Of a stretch of 64,000 nt of DNA, positions 44,198 to 53,094 are shown piece by piece. The translations under genes were made by a program, and so were the position numbers. Where the stretch lies: positions 186,001-250,000 of the forward strand of contig NZ_JAUYTR010000023.1 in assembly GCF_030695065.1 (NCBI RefSeq). Direction: 5' to 3'. Below the pieces are notes generated by a model, which ran no database searches, had not been told where the DNA came from, and worked only from the letters and a program-made list of their open reading frames with translations. Position 1 is the first letter of the stretch. Every line of letters starts with the position of its first letter. Origin of the DNA: Sediminibacterium sp. (GTDB lineage Bacteria > Bacteroidota > Bacteroidia > Chitinophagales > Chitinophagaceae).

Positions 44198-46189
44198 ATG
44201 ATGCTCAAAATACTTACTAGCATTTCTCAAGCCAATAGTGCACTCTTATCAGAAGGGAATATAGACAAAGCTATCAATGATGTTATTGCTATTTTAGGCC
44301 AAGCAACACAGGTAGATCGTGTCTATGTTTTTACCAATAAGAAAATCGGCAACGAACTAAGATTATATTATACGCACGAATGGTGTAGGGAGGGGATTGA
44401 AGTTCAATTGGGCAATCCAGACTTAAGCGATATTTCGTATGATTTTTTTCCTGATATGTTTGAAACCTTGTCTAAGGATAAATACATGTATGGATTGGTG
44501 GAAGAGTCTAACAATAGCACTTTTAAAGAAATAATGGAATCTCAGGGTATTTTGACCTATTTATTTACTCCCATTTTTTGTGACGGAGATTATTGGGGAT
44601 GGATTGGTTATGATAATTGCACAACCAAAGATAAATGGGAGCAAGAAGTAGTACAGTCGCTTTATACAGTTGCTAGAAATATCGGAATCAGGCTATCTAG
44701 AGAAAAAGCAACATTAGAACAAAATAGACTGCTAGAAAGATTCCAAATGACCATCAAAGCTTCACAGCAAGGCATGTGGGAATGGGATATTGCCAATAAC
44801 AAATTGAATTATTCTCCCATTTTCATGAAAATGATAGGCTATGAACCCAATGAGTTTGAACATACCTATGAGAATTGGAAAATTCGGGTACATCCAGATG
44901 ATATTGTTGCAACTGAAAAAAGCCTAGAAGAATATTTTACAAATATTACTGAGACTTATCAAAACGAATTCAGGCTAAAACATAAAGCTGGTCATTATAT
45001 ATGGATTAATGGATTTGGCATTGCTAAAAGAGATGATGAAGGTAGGCCTGTTTATATGGTAGGAACACATGTAGATATAAGCCCTCTTAAAAAGCAACAA
45101 GAAGTTTTAGAAGAGCAGAAGAATGAATTTGACAAACTGATCAATAACTTGGGTGAAGCTGTTTTTAGATTAAATAGTTACAACCAAATTACTTTCATGA
45201 ATCAATATTGGCATGAACTTTCCGGATTTGAAATTCAAGATTGCATGATGGAGCCAATAACAGAATTTTTTGAAGACACCGACAAGCAATTGATATTTGA
45301 ACAACTTGAAGCATTAAGGAATTCAGAAAAAGGAAGAACAACAATAGAAGTTAAACTAAAGCAAAAAAACAATAATTGGCGTTGGGCAGAATTATCTCTT
45401 AGAGAAAATAAAGCAGCATCAGTTAAAGATTATTTTATTGCTGGAAGCATCATTGATATTCATGACAAAAAAATAGCTTTAGAAAAAGAAAAAGAATTAT
45501 CAGAATTAAAAGCAGGTTTTGTATCACTCACTTCACACCAATTTAGAACCCCTCTAACAGTTATATTTTCAAATATTGAAGTAATTGAATTATCTGCAAA
45601 AAAATTAAATATTGCATTATCCAATACAATTAGAGATTCTGCAGAAATGATTAAAGATCAAATTGATCGAATGACGCAGTTAATGGATAATATTCTGTTA
45701 GTAGGCAGATATGATGCAAAGCAATTAGCCTATAATTTGCATCCAATTTGCTTATCAACTTTTGTGAAGTCTATTATCAAAACTTATTTCCAAAATGAGA
45801 TGGATGGTAGAACTGTCTTACTTAAAGAAGAAGTTTCAAGTAATAAGGTTGCAGCAGACGAGTTATTGTTTATGCATGTGCTAACCAATATTATATCTAA
45901 TGCGTTAAAATACTCTAAGGGAAGTACAAATCCAGAAGTATCCATTTATTACAAAGACAACAACGCCTTTATTGAAATAATTGATTTTGGTATAGGTATA
46001 CCAGAAGATGAAATTGAAAAAGTATTTCATTCTTTTTATAGAGCATCAAATACCCAAACCTATCAAGGTTCTGGTTTAGGTTTATCCGTTGCAAAACAGT
46101 TTATGGAAATACATGGAGGAAAGATAAGTTTAGAAAGTGTCCTTAACAAAGGAACACAAGTAACGCTATCTTTACCCATTGTAGCTTAG
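44198..46189 (+). CDS. GAF-PAS-PAS sensor histidine kinase
   Basis: A 663-residue, apparently soluble kinase. Order: GAF domain (about 5-170), PAS with PAC (about 185-300, WEWDIANNKLNYSPIFMKMIGY), second PAS (about 310-425), HisKA with phospho-His 447 (LTSHQFRTPLTV), and HATPase_c (about 555-663) with N box, IDFGIGIPEDE and GSGLGLSVAKQF. No transmembrane helix is visible, so it probably senses intracellular ligands or redox state. It has no receiver domain. The gene converges with the AraC-type regulator gene (8-bp gap), part of a signalling cluster. ATG at the second codon is an equally possible start. Confidence 0.9.
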   Translation: MMLKILTSISQANSALLSEGNIDKAINDVIAILGQATQVDRVYVFTNKKIGNELRLYYTHEWCREGIEVQLGNPDLSDISYDFFPDMFETLSKDKYMYGLVEESNNSTFKEIMESQGILTYLFTPIFCDGDYWGWIGYDNCTTKDKWEQEVVQSLYTVARNIGIRLSREKATLEQNRLLERFQMTIKASQQGMWEWDIANNKLNYSPIFMKMIGYEPNEFEHTYENWKIRVHPDDIVATEKSLEEYFTNITETYQNEFRLKHKAGHYIWINGFGIAKRDDEGRPVYMVGTHVDISPLKKQQEVLEEQKNEFDKLINNLGEAVFRLNSYNQITFMNQYWHELSGFEIQDCMMEPITEFFEDTDKQLIFEQLEALRNSEKGRTTIEVKLKQKNNNWRWAELSLRENKAASVKDYFIAGSIIDIHDKKIALEKEKELSELKAGFVSLTSHQFRTPLTVIFSNIEVIELSAKKLNIALSNTIRDSAEMIKDQIDRMTQLMDNILLVGRYDAKQLAYNLHPICLSTFVKSIIKTYFQNEMDGRTVLLKEEVSSNKVAADELLFMHVLTNIISNALKYSKGSTNPEVSIYYKDNNAFIEIIDFGIGIPEDEIEKVFHSFYRASNTQTYQGSGLGLSVAKQFMEIHGGKISLESVLNKGTQVTLSLPIVA

Positions 46190-46196
46190 TCTAAAG

Positions 46197-46970
46197 CTAT
46201 TTGCCAACAAAATTGGCAGCATATGCTTTAGGAGGCTTACCATATTTTTTCTTGAAGCAATGACAAAAATAGGCCACAGAGTTAAAGCCAGATTGAAAAG
46301 AAACTTGCTTAACGCTGGTATTTCCTTGACGTAATAGAACCTCTGCTTTCATCAGTTTGATTTCAGTAATGTACTGCTTTGGCGTCATTTTGTATTTGGC
46401 CTTTATCATTCTTTCTAGAGTAGAAACACTAACAGACATTTTTTTGGCAATAGCAGGTATCGTGTTTAATTCATCTTCGTTTAGCTTCTCTACTATTGCT
46501 TCAAAAGAATCTTCAAAAAAATCTTTAGAGTTGCCATTCGAAGACCCACGAGTAGAAAGCAGTCTTTTTTGCTTCGCGTTCTCTTCGTTAATTTGAACGA
46601 TGCCAGTAAGATTTCTTATTTTTAGTAATAACTCTTTAGACTTTATTGGCTTTACCATAAAATCGTTGGCCCCCAACTCTAGTCCTTGAATAATCTTATC
46701 GTCGCCCGACATTCCAGAAATAATAATCACTGGAACCCTATTGGTAGTAGGGCTACTTTTAAATAGGCGTAACAAAGAGAATCCATCTAATGGATACGGT
46801 AACATTAGATCGAGTAGTATAATATCTGGAGTAAAACTGCGGAGTATTTCAAGAGCTTCATTGCCATCGGCAGCACCTGCTACTTCATAGGTTTCTTGAA
46901 GTATTACTTCAAGCGACATTCTAAGCATTTTGGTATCTTCTACAATTAATACCTTTTTTCTTTCGTTCAT
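46197..46970 (-). CDS. response regulator with AraC-type DNA-binding domain
   Basis: A 257-residue regulator. The receiver domain (about 5-120) has phospho-Asp 54 in IILLDLMLP and Lys in MVKPIKS. A linker leads to an AraC/XylS HTH domain (about 155-252) with MSVSTLERMIKAKY and VSFQSGFNSVAYFCHCFKKK. The architecture is a direct phospho-controlled transcription factor. It is the last gene of the five-gene signalling unit; the gap to the upstream gene is 9 bp. Confidence 0.9.
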   Translation of the reverse strand: MNERKKVLIVEDTKMLRMSLEVILQETYEVAGAADGNEALEILRSFTPDIILLDLMLPYPLDGFSLLRLFKSSPTTNRVPVIIISGMSGDDKIIQGLELGANDFMVKPIKSKELLLKIRNLTGIVQINEENAKQKRLLSTRGSSNGNSKDFFEDSFEAIVEKLNEDELNTIPAIAKKMSVSVSTLERMIKAKYKMTPKQYITEIKLMKAEVLLRQGNTSVKQVSFQSGFNSVAYFCHCFKKKYGKPPKAYAANFVGK

Positions 46971-46979
46971 GAAAATAAA

Positions 46980-48056
46980 TTATTGGTTCAATGAAATTTC
47001 AGTTCTTATGCCTTGTGGTTTGATATCGTCAAAAAATATTTGCCCATTTTGGCTATTCACAATTAACATAGCTAATGCAAGGCCAATTCCTAATCCTTGT
47101 TGCTCAAACTTGGAACGTTTTATTTGACCTATAGCACCTGACTGAACATTAAGTTCAGATGCCTTACAAAACTTACCTTGGTCTAATATTTCTACACTAA
47201 CGCCATTGTGTCCTGCAATAAGGTTTACAGTTACAGTTTCTTCTTTGTCAGAAAATTTAAACGCATTATCAATTAACTCATATAGAGCAATAGAGAATAA
47301 CTCAACACTAATATTAACCTCTATAGGCTCCATTTGTGTTATATTCAATTGTTGAAGTCTATTGTGTTCAGCTGCTACTTGACTGGCAATATGCTGTACA
47401 AGCAAATCTAATCTAACCTTACTTCGATCACTCATTGGAGCAATACCAGATAATTTTAAATCGTAGTAAACTTTGATTTTGCTAAAAGTTTGTTTTAATC
47501 GATTGCTCGAACGCTCTAAATAGTTGCAAAAATCTTCTATCTCATCATTTGCTAAATCATTGGCCTTTTGCTTAATTAAATTGGTAAAAGATAAAATACC
47601 ATGCATTGGAGTCTTAAACTCATGACCAACCATAAGAATGATTGTTTGCTCAAGACTATTTATCAAATTTTTTAAGTGGTGTTCAAGTTGATCTTTTCTC
47701 TCTAATCTTCTTTCAATAGATTGAAGTAGCTCTGCACTTTTAAAAGGTTTAAAAATATAGTCATCAGCCCCTAAATTCATTCCAGTTCTTAAATCGTTGT
47801 ATTGCGCTTTTGCCGTCAAAAATATCAATGGGGTTTCTATTGACTTTTTACGCAATTGCTCCAATAATCCAAACCCATCTAAAACCGGCATCATTACATC
47901 ACAAAGAATTAAATCGGGCTTTCGTTCAATAGCTTTATCAAGCCCAACTTGACCATTCTCTGCAGTTTCCACTTCATAATCGTTCAACTCTAAAATGGTT
48001 TTTAAAGAATCGCGTATATCTTTTTCGTCTTCTACTACTAAAATTTTTTTACTCAT
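46980..48056 (-). CDS. receiver-histidine kinase (inverse hybrid)
   Basis: A 358-residue protein with an N-terminal receiver (phospho-Asp 53 in LILCDVMMP, about 1-120) followed by a HisKA-type helix with His 145 (MVGHEFKTPMHGI) and an HATPase_c domain (about 245-358). The N box is ELIDNAFKFSD. The G1 box is reduced to DQGKF, without the second Gly, while G2 is normal (GLGIGLALAM). It could receive a phosphate from the upstream kinase and pass it to the AraC-type regulator. It overlaps the upstream kinase gene by 4 bp. Confidence 0.87.
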   Translation of the reverse strand: MSKKILVVEDEKDIRDSLKTILELNDYEVETAENGQVGLDKAIERKPDLILCDVMMPVLDGFGLLEQLRKKSIETPLIFLTAKAQYNDLRTGMNLGADDYIFKPFKSAELLQSIERRLERKDQLEHHLKNLINSLEQTIILMVGHEFKTPMHGILSFTNLIKQKANDLANDEIEDFCNYLERSSNRLKQTFSKIKVYYDLKLSGIAPMSDRSKVRLDLLVQHIASQVAAEHNRLQQLNITQMEPIEVNISVELFSIALYELIDNAFKFSDKEETVTVNLIAGHNGVSVEILDQGKFCKASELNVQSGAIGQIKRSKFEQQGLGIGLALAMLIVNSQNGQIFFDDIKPQGIRTEISLNQ

Positions 48057-49957
48057 AGTTTACCAGTTTTATTCATATCATAGGGAAAGCGAATGGTTAC
48101 TATAGTACCCCTATTTTTTTTACTCCGCACTCTAAAAGAACCACGATGATGATCGGTGAAATATTTAATGGTCATTAAACCCAAGCCAGTTCCTTCAATA
48201 TCTCCAACGTTTGAACCACGTATAAACGGCTCTCCTAATTTTATAATATCTTCTTCCTCAATTCCAATTCCTTTATCAACCACTGTAAAAAACCACCACA
48301 TTTTGGTATAACTAACCCTTACAACTGGTGCATCTTTAGAATCGGGTGAATACTTAAAGGCATTGTTCAATAAATTAATTATGATATGCCTTATCATGGT
48401 TTTATCAAATTTTACCAAACTAGGATTACCCTTAAATATCATTTTAAGTAATCTTCCATCAGACCAAGGGCTATACAATTCTTCATTAATTTCACTCAAA
48501 AGAAGATTAATATCAATCAATTCTAATTGAGGAATAATTTTACCTGACTCTATCTTACTAATGAATAGAAAATCATTCATCAATTGAGTCATTTTATCTA
48601 CTTGTCCAACAATTCGATTAATATAAGCAGCCCCTTTTTCAATTTCTTTAGCAGGTAATTTGCTATAAATCATTTCAAGAATTTCTGCACTAGATAGAAT
48701 TACAGAAAGCGGTGTTCTTAATTCATGCGAAACCATCGACATAAAGTTTGTTTTCATGTCGCTCAAACTTCTCTCTTTTATTGCAGCATCTAACAAATCT
48801 TGCTCAGCCCTTAGTTGGTCGGTAATATCAGTAAAAAATATAGCTACTATTTGACCTCTCTCCTCTACCTGATTAAACCTAGACATATAATACCTAAGCG
48901 TTCGCAGCTGACCCCGTTTGTCGGTAATTACAACTTGGTTTTCATTTCTGATTGGAACTATATGTCCACTAAAAACGGTAAATAATGTCTTTCTAAACTG
49001 ATCTAACCCTGTCTCAATTAATCTGAATAGGCTGTTTTCGCCCAACATTTCTTTTTCAAGACCTGTAAGTGTTAACCACTGTGAATTCACAAAATTAACC
49101 GTACCAGTCATGTCTAGTGTAATAACAAGCTGGTCTATATTATTAAACATCAAGCCCAGTTCGTCGTAGTGTTGTTGAAGCCTAAGTTCACTTTCCCTAA
49201 TATTAGTAATATTTATTCCATAACCAATTACATACTCTACACTTTCGTTCAATCCTAATACTGGTTGAAATCTTCTTAAGTTATACACTTTATTCCCTGC
49301 GCTATCCAAATTAATTTCCTCAAATTCTACTGTTTTTTTAGACGACAACGCTTTCTCAAATAGTTTTCTTCTACTAACTGCAGAATCAATTGGTTTGTTC
49401 GCATATTTACAATAGTCAAAATCGTCTTTACCTATTATCCACTTACGCAGATCCTTCTTTGCAATGGCCAATTTGTTTACAAAAAGGTAGCGATGTGACG
49501 GATCAAAAATGGCTATATCTGCAGGAATATTATCTAAAAGGTCTTCATAAAAATGTCGCTCTGATGTGGCTGCACTTAAAAAACTGATTTCAGTATCTGG
49601 TTTCTTGTATAACCAAAGATGGCCATTTATATTCCCATTTAAAGTCATGGGTTTATAATCACGCAATAAAGTTTGACCACTTACAAATCGAATTTCTTCG
49701 TTTAATACTTCCTTGCCATTGGCATAGATAGATTCAATTCTAGATAAAAAAAGAGATGGCTCAGTAAAGTATGAAGCCGATTGAACTGCATTGTCTTTAC
49801 AATTGGTGCCAATTAAAACATCTGCAGAAGCATCAATACCAAAAATAGTACAAAAGGTTTGGTTTACATACAATACCGTATGATCTGAAGACTCAAATAG
49901 CACTGCATGTGGCAGACTATTCAATATAAAGGATAATTCCTCTTTTTTCAGATTCAT
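48053..49957 (-). CDS. multi-PAS sensor histidine kinase
   Basis: A 634-residue kinase without transmembrane helices. Three PAS-type sensor segments lie over about residues 5-110, 135-260 and 265-385. HisKA follows with phospho-His 411 (MVSHELRTPLSVI), and HATPase_c (about 510-630) with VDKGIGIEEEDI and GTGLGLMTIKYF. It overlaps the downstream receiver-kinase gene by 4 bp and lies 5 bp from the single-domain receiver gene upstream. Signal unknown. Confidence 0.9.
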   Translation of the reverse strand: MNLKKEELSFILNSLPHAVLFESSDHTVLYVNQTFCTIFGIDASADVLIGTNCKDNAVQSASYFTEPSLFLSRIESIYANGKEVLNEEIRFVSGQTLLRDYKPMTLNGNINGHLWLYKKPDTEISFLSAATSERHFYEDLLDNIPADIAIFDPSHRYLFVNKLAIAKKDLRKWIIGKDDFDYCKYANKPIDSAVSRRKLFEKALSSKKTVEFEEINLDSAGNKVYNLRRFQPVLGLNESVEYVIGYGINITNIRESELRLQQHYDELGLMFNNIDQLVITLDMTGTVNFVNSQWLTLTGLEKEMLGENSLFRLIETGLDQFRKTLFTVFSGHIVPIRNENQVVITDKRGQLRTLRYYMSRFNQVEERGQIVAIFFTDITDQLRAEQDLLDAAIKERSLSDMKTNFMSMVSHELRTPLSVILSSAEILEMIYSKLPAKEIEKGAAYINRIVGQVDKMTQLMNDFLFISKIESGKIIPQLELIDINLLLSEINEELYSPWSDGRLLKMIFKGNPSLVKFDKTMIRHIIINLLNNAFKYSPDSKDAPVVRVSYTKMWWFFTVVDKGIGIEEEDIIKLGEPFIRGSNVGDIEGTGLGLMTIKYFTDHHRGSFRVRSKKNRGTIVTIRFPYDMNKTGKL

Positions 49958-49962
49958 TTGTT

Positions 49963-50361
49963 TTAATTTAATTGTGTTGCTCCCAACTTGATTAGATTAA
50001 TTAACTCTTCTTTATTCACTGGTTTCTCTAAACAATCTAGCACACTATCCCCCATTCCAATTTTTAAATACGCAGACAATAAATTAGCTGTAATAACAAT
50101 AATTTTGACCCTGCTTTTAAGTGTACTATCCATATTTACCCTAGCTATCACTTCATTCCCATCCATATTGGGCATATTTAAATCGAGTAGTAAAATAACT
50201 TTTCTACTAGCGCTTTCATTTAAGAATGCCATTGCTTCTTCGCCATCTGAAACACAGCTAATTTCTACACTTACATACTTTAACATATGCTTTAATATAA
50301 CTCGATTAATTTCATCGTCGTCTGCAATAAGTATGGCGTATGGGTTCTCTATATTAGTCAT
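49963..50361 (-). CDS. single-domain response regulator (CheY-like)
   Basis: A 132-residue stand-alone receiver domain with an acidic pocket (IADDDEINR), phospho-Asp 60 in LLLDLNMPNMDG, a conserved Thr in IVITAN and Lys in CLEKPVNKEE. ATG 50361 is preferred over the in-frame TTG at 50367. With no output domain, it may shuttle phosphate between the neighbouring kinases or act by protein contact. Confidence 0.9.
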   Translation of the reverse strand: MTNIENPYAILIADDDEINRVILKHMLKYVSVEISCVSDGEEAMAFLNESASRKVILLLDLNMPNMDGNEVIARVNMDSTLKSRVKIIVITANLLSAYLKIGMGDSVLDCLEKPVNKEELINLIKLGATQLN

Positions 50362-50377
50362 TAGCAACGAATCAATT

Positions 50378-51025
50378 TTAGTTCTTACCCGACACTCTAT
50401 TAATGAATGCCATTTTAGAATTTACTTTTACTTTTTTATAAATATTTTTTATATGCTCATTTACTGTAGTATATGAAACATTTAAAATAGTTGAAATTTC
50501 TTTATAACTAGATCCAGCCAACAATAATTCAGCAACCTGTATTTCTCTTTGGGTTAATCCAAACTCTTGAAACCTCTCTATTCCTCCACTTGTATTAAAT
50601 CTATTTCTTGCGGTTTTAATTAATCCTGTCATAATTTCCGGCTCTAGAACGGTGCCGCCAGATTGCAAAACTTCTAATTGCTTTTGCATTTCTGCCAATC
50701 TAAATGGCTTTAATAAAAACCCATTTGCACCATTCATCATTGCTTGCCAAGCTACCAATGGATCTTCCATTCCAGTAATTACCAAGATTTTTACCCCAGG
50801 GTAATAACTACTAATAATTGAAATGGCATCCAATCCGGAAATCCCAGGCAAACCAATATCTAATAAGATGCAATCGGGCACTATGCCTGCATCTTGTCTG
50901 ATACTAATCCATTTTTCAATTCTGTTGCAAGAGAATACCAAGGATAAATCCTGTTGTAGGGAGATATAATTCTCCATGGTTTTTCTCAATTGAACATCAT
51001 CTTCTATAATGCCTATCAAATACAT
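50378..51025 (-). CDS. NarL/FixJ-type response regulator
   Basis: A 215-residue regulator with a receiver domain (phospho-Asp 56 in CILLDIGLPGISG, Lys in FLLKPFRL) and a LuxR-type HTH (about 150-212, FGLTQREIQVAELL, SYKEISTILNVSYTTVNEHI). It is the first gene of the five-gene signalling unit running to 46197, with a -7 box upstream at 51081. Targets are unknown. Confidence 0.92.
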   Translation of the reverse strand: MYLIGIIEDDVQLRKTMENYISLQQDLSLVFSCNRIEKWISIRQDAGIVPDCILLDIGLPGISGLDAISIISSYYPGVKILVITGMEDPLVAWQAMMNGANGFLLKPFRLAEMQKQLEVLQSGGTVLEPEIMTGLIKTARNRFNTSGGIERFQEFGLTQREIQVAELLLAGSSYKEISTILNVSYTTVNEHIKNIYKKVKVNSKMAFINRVSGKN

Positions 51026-51080
51026 TCTAGTTTCTTTTGCATTTCTTGTAATAAATAGGATTCTGTACTAAAAACTTATA

Positions 51081-51088
51081 CAAATTTA
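51081..51088 (-). promoter_or_regulatory. -7 box of the signalling operon
   Basis: The minus strand reads TAAATTTG, a perfect TAnnTTTG. Transcription would start near 51076, about 50 nt before the NarL-type gene. Confidence 0.45.
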
Positions 51089-51183
51089 ACCAATTAAGGA
51101 TGCCGCATTTTCCCTTAAACTAGGGAGATAGAGCCTTACTAAATTTACTCATAAATACTGAGTAACAAGATGAGATTGGTCAT

Positions 51184-51219
51184 AAAAAAAGCGGAATCAT
51201 CAAAAAGATAATTCCGCTT
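51184..51219 (-). terminator. intrinsic terminator of the small membrane protein gene
   Basis: AAGCGGAAT / ATTCCGCTT form a stem with a 13-nt loop. The A run at 51184-51190 becomes a T run on the minus strand, 38 bp downstream of the stop at 51257. The rest of this 231-bp gap holds only the promoter box at 51081. Confidence 0.8.
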
Positions 51220-51256
51220 ACAATTGGGGGATATAAATAAAAAGTTGAACTAGTTG

Positions 51257-51472
51257 CTAATTACTTGCTGCAGTGGTTGAATTGCTGCTTGTGGCTGTAT
51301 TGCCCGCTACAGAAAGGTCTTGAGCCGATTGCTCAGTAGATTTATCGTAATAATTGGTAGTCACAAGAAATACGGTAACCAAAAATGCAAACATGATATA
51401 ACTAATGATAGCAGCAGGTACACGCAAACTCCTGTGGTGTCTTTCTTTGATTTCTTCGTATATATGTTCCAT
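51257..51472 (-). CDS. small single-pass membrane protein
   Basis: A 71-residue protein with a charged N-terminal tail (MEHIYEEIKERHHRSLRVP), one transmembrane helix (about 19-40) and a Ser/Thr/Ala-rich C-terminal tail after YYDKSTEQSAQD. With basic residues ahead of the helix, the N-terminus is probably cytoplasmic. I recognise no family. It is a single-gene unit with its own terminator. Confidence 0.65.
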   Translation of the reverse strand: MEHIYEEIKERHHRSLRVPAAIISYIMFAFLVTVFLVTTNYYDKSTEQSAQDLSVAGNTATSSNSTTAASN

Positions 51473-51536
51473 GATGTAAAGTGACTACATCATAGTTTAA
51501 ATAGGTATCAATTAGCATTCAGTCTCTTGCATAAAA

Positions 51537-53027
51537 TCAGCGTTTTTTGGCATCCATTAAAGCATCAAATTGTTCTAACGACAATTGTTTTGCCAAAATG
51601 CGCTTTTTATTGTCTAATAAATATACAGTTGGGGTTTTAAAAATATCGTACAACTGTCTGTAATTGGGCAACCCAGCTTTTTCTTCTACTAATTTATCTT
51701 CTTTAGTTTGATACACTTGATGCCATTCAGCAGAAAGTTTATTGTCTACAATAAATTTTTTCCATGCGGCATTTTCGTTTTCGTAAATATTTACTGAGTA
51801 AACAGCTACCCCATTGGCTTTCCATTTTGCCTTATAAATAGAATCATATCTAGGTATTTCTTCTTTACAATGCCCACAATTAGGATCCCAAAATGTTACT
51901 ATGGTGAAAGGAGCATTAATACTGTATAAGCCCACTTTTTTGCCACTGGTATCGGTTAAATTAAGTACAGGCGCTTGCTGACCTATTTGATTAGCCATTA
52001 AGCTGTAAGCCCTTTCTGTAATTGACTTCCGTGATGCAGGGTTCAATAAAACTGTATCTCCTTTAGCATAAAAATTTTCAAACAAATAAACAAACACTTT
52101 ATCCTGACCCATAAATTCAGGATTAATGTATTTATTGGTAAACTTGGTGAGCAGATATGGATAAATTTCTTTTCCTGTTTTGGCCATCAACAACATTTGC
52201 TTTACTTCCGATATAATAGAATCAGGGTCTGCAGAAACGTAATATTTAAAGTACTCATCTAATTTAGGCTCAAAAAAAGGTGTTCTTAACAAACGATCTT
52301 CATTAAATAAGACATTGTCCCAATAATGTTGTTTTACATATTGATATGGATAAGCAGAATCTGGCTTCCCGTTAACTATTGGAACAGGTGGCAACTCAGG
52401 ACGCTGCATTATATAAAATAGTGCAGATAATAGAGAGCGAGGTTGTGTTTTATGAATATTAGCCTGATACTGTTTAATTTCTTTTTCTGTATTGGCTATT
52501 GAAAGCCTTATTTTATTGGCCTCTGCGCCATCGGCAGACTGTAATGCCAGCTTTAACTGCTGTAAGGTTTTTCCTTTTTCATTAGAAAAAAGCGCGTAAT
52601 TCTTGAATAAGTCATTATCTGGTGAGCCTTTTATAATAGCTGATTCTTTGGCACTGGTATCGGCTTGTATACTAAAACGCTGTTGTTGATCCATTAACAG
52701 CTCAAATTGTATGGTATAAGTAGGAGATACTACAAAATAAATGCCTGTAGTAAGCTTGTTGGCTCCCTTAAATACCCCTTTGCTATTTTGGTCTAAACGG
52801 GTAGAATCTACAATGGTCATCCCTTTGCCAAAATAGCTACCTAAGTAAACCGTACAATTTTTAAGGGGGGTTAGCGTAATAGCAATCTCCCTTCCCCCTG
52901 AAACAACCCCTTTTGAAATAGCCGGTTTTGTAGCAATTGTGTTGGCTTTTTTAACCAAAGACTTTTGTTGGGCAAATAAACTTTGAAATTGAATCAATAG
53001 CAACGCACTAAATATCAAAAAACGCAT
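51537..53027 (-). CDS. TlpA-like thiol-disulfide oxidoreductase
   Basis: A 496-residue exported protein (signal peptide ending SLFA-QQK). Its N-terminal beta domain (about 45-130, NCTVYLGSYFGKGM, FSIQADTS) resembles the DUF4369-type domain of Bacteroidota thioredoxin proteins. A long helical middle region follows, then a C-terminal thioredoxin fold with the redox pair Cys 384-Cys 387 (WDPNCGHCKEEIP). It probably reduces or isomerises disulfides in the periplasm; TlpA relatives often serve cytochrome c maturation, which would suit the heme-type lipoproteins in this region, though they lie 20 kb away. It is divergent from rlmD. Confidence 0.85.
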   Translation of the reverse strand: MRFLIFSALLLIQFQSLFAQQKSLVKKANTIATKPAISKGVVSGGREIAITLTPLKNCTVYLGSYFGKGMTIVDSTRLDQNSKGVFKGANKLTTGIYFVVSPTYTIQFELLMDQQQRFSIQADTSAKESAIIKGSPDNDLFKNYALFSNEKGKTLQQLKLALQSADGAEANKIRLSIANTEKEIKQYQANIHKTQPRSLLSALFYIMQRPELPPVPIVNGKPDSAYPYQYVKQHYWDNVLFNEDRLLRTPFFEPKLDEYFKYYVSADPDSIISEVKQMLLMAKTGKEIYPYLLTKFTNKYINPEFMGQDKVFVYLFENFYAKGDTVLLNPASRKSITERAYSLMANQIGQQAPVLNLTDTSGKKVGLYSINAPFTIVTFWDPNCGHCKEEIPRYDSIYKAKWKANGVAVYSVNIYENENAAWKKFIVDNKLSAEWHQVYQTKEDKLVEEKAGLPNYRQLYDIFKTPTVYLLDNKKRILAKQLSLEQFDALMDAKKR

Positions 53028-53056
53028 ATTCCTTATTTAGGCCTAAAAATACGCAA

Positions 53057-53090
53057 TTTGGAGGGCTAAATAGAAAACGACCTACCTTTA
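53057..53090 (+). promoter_or_regulatory. promoter of the rlmD gene
   Basis: TTTG at 53057-53060 and TACCTTTA at 53083-53090 are separated by 22 nt, a fair match to the Bacteroidota -33/-7 pattern. The GTG start follows the -7 box by 4 nt. Confidence 0.5.
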
Positions 53091-53094
53091 CAGG

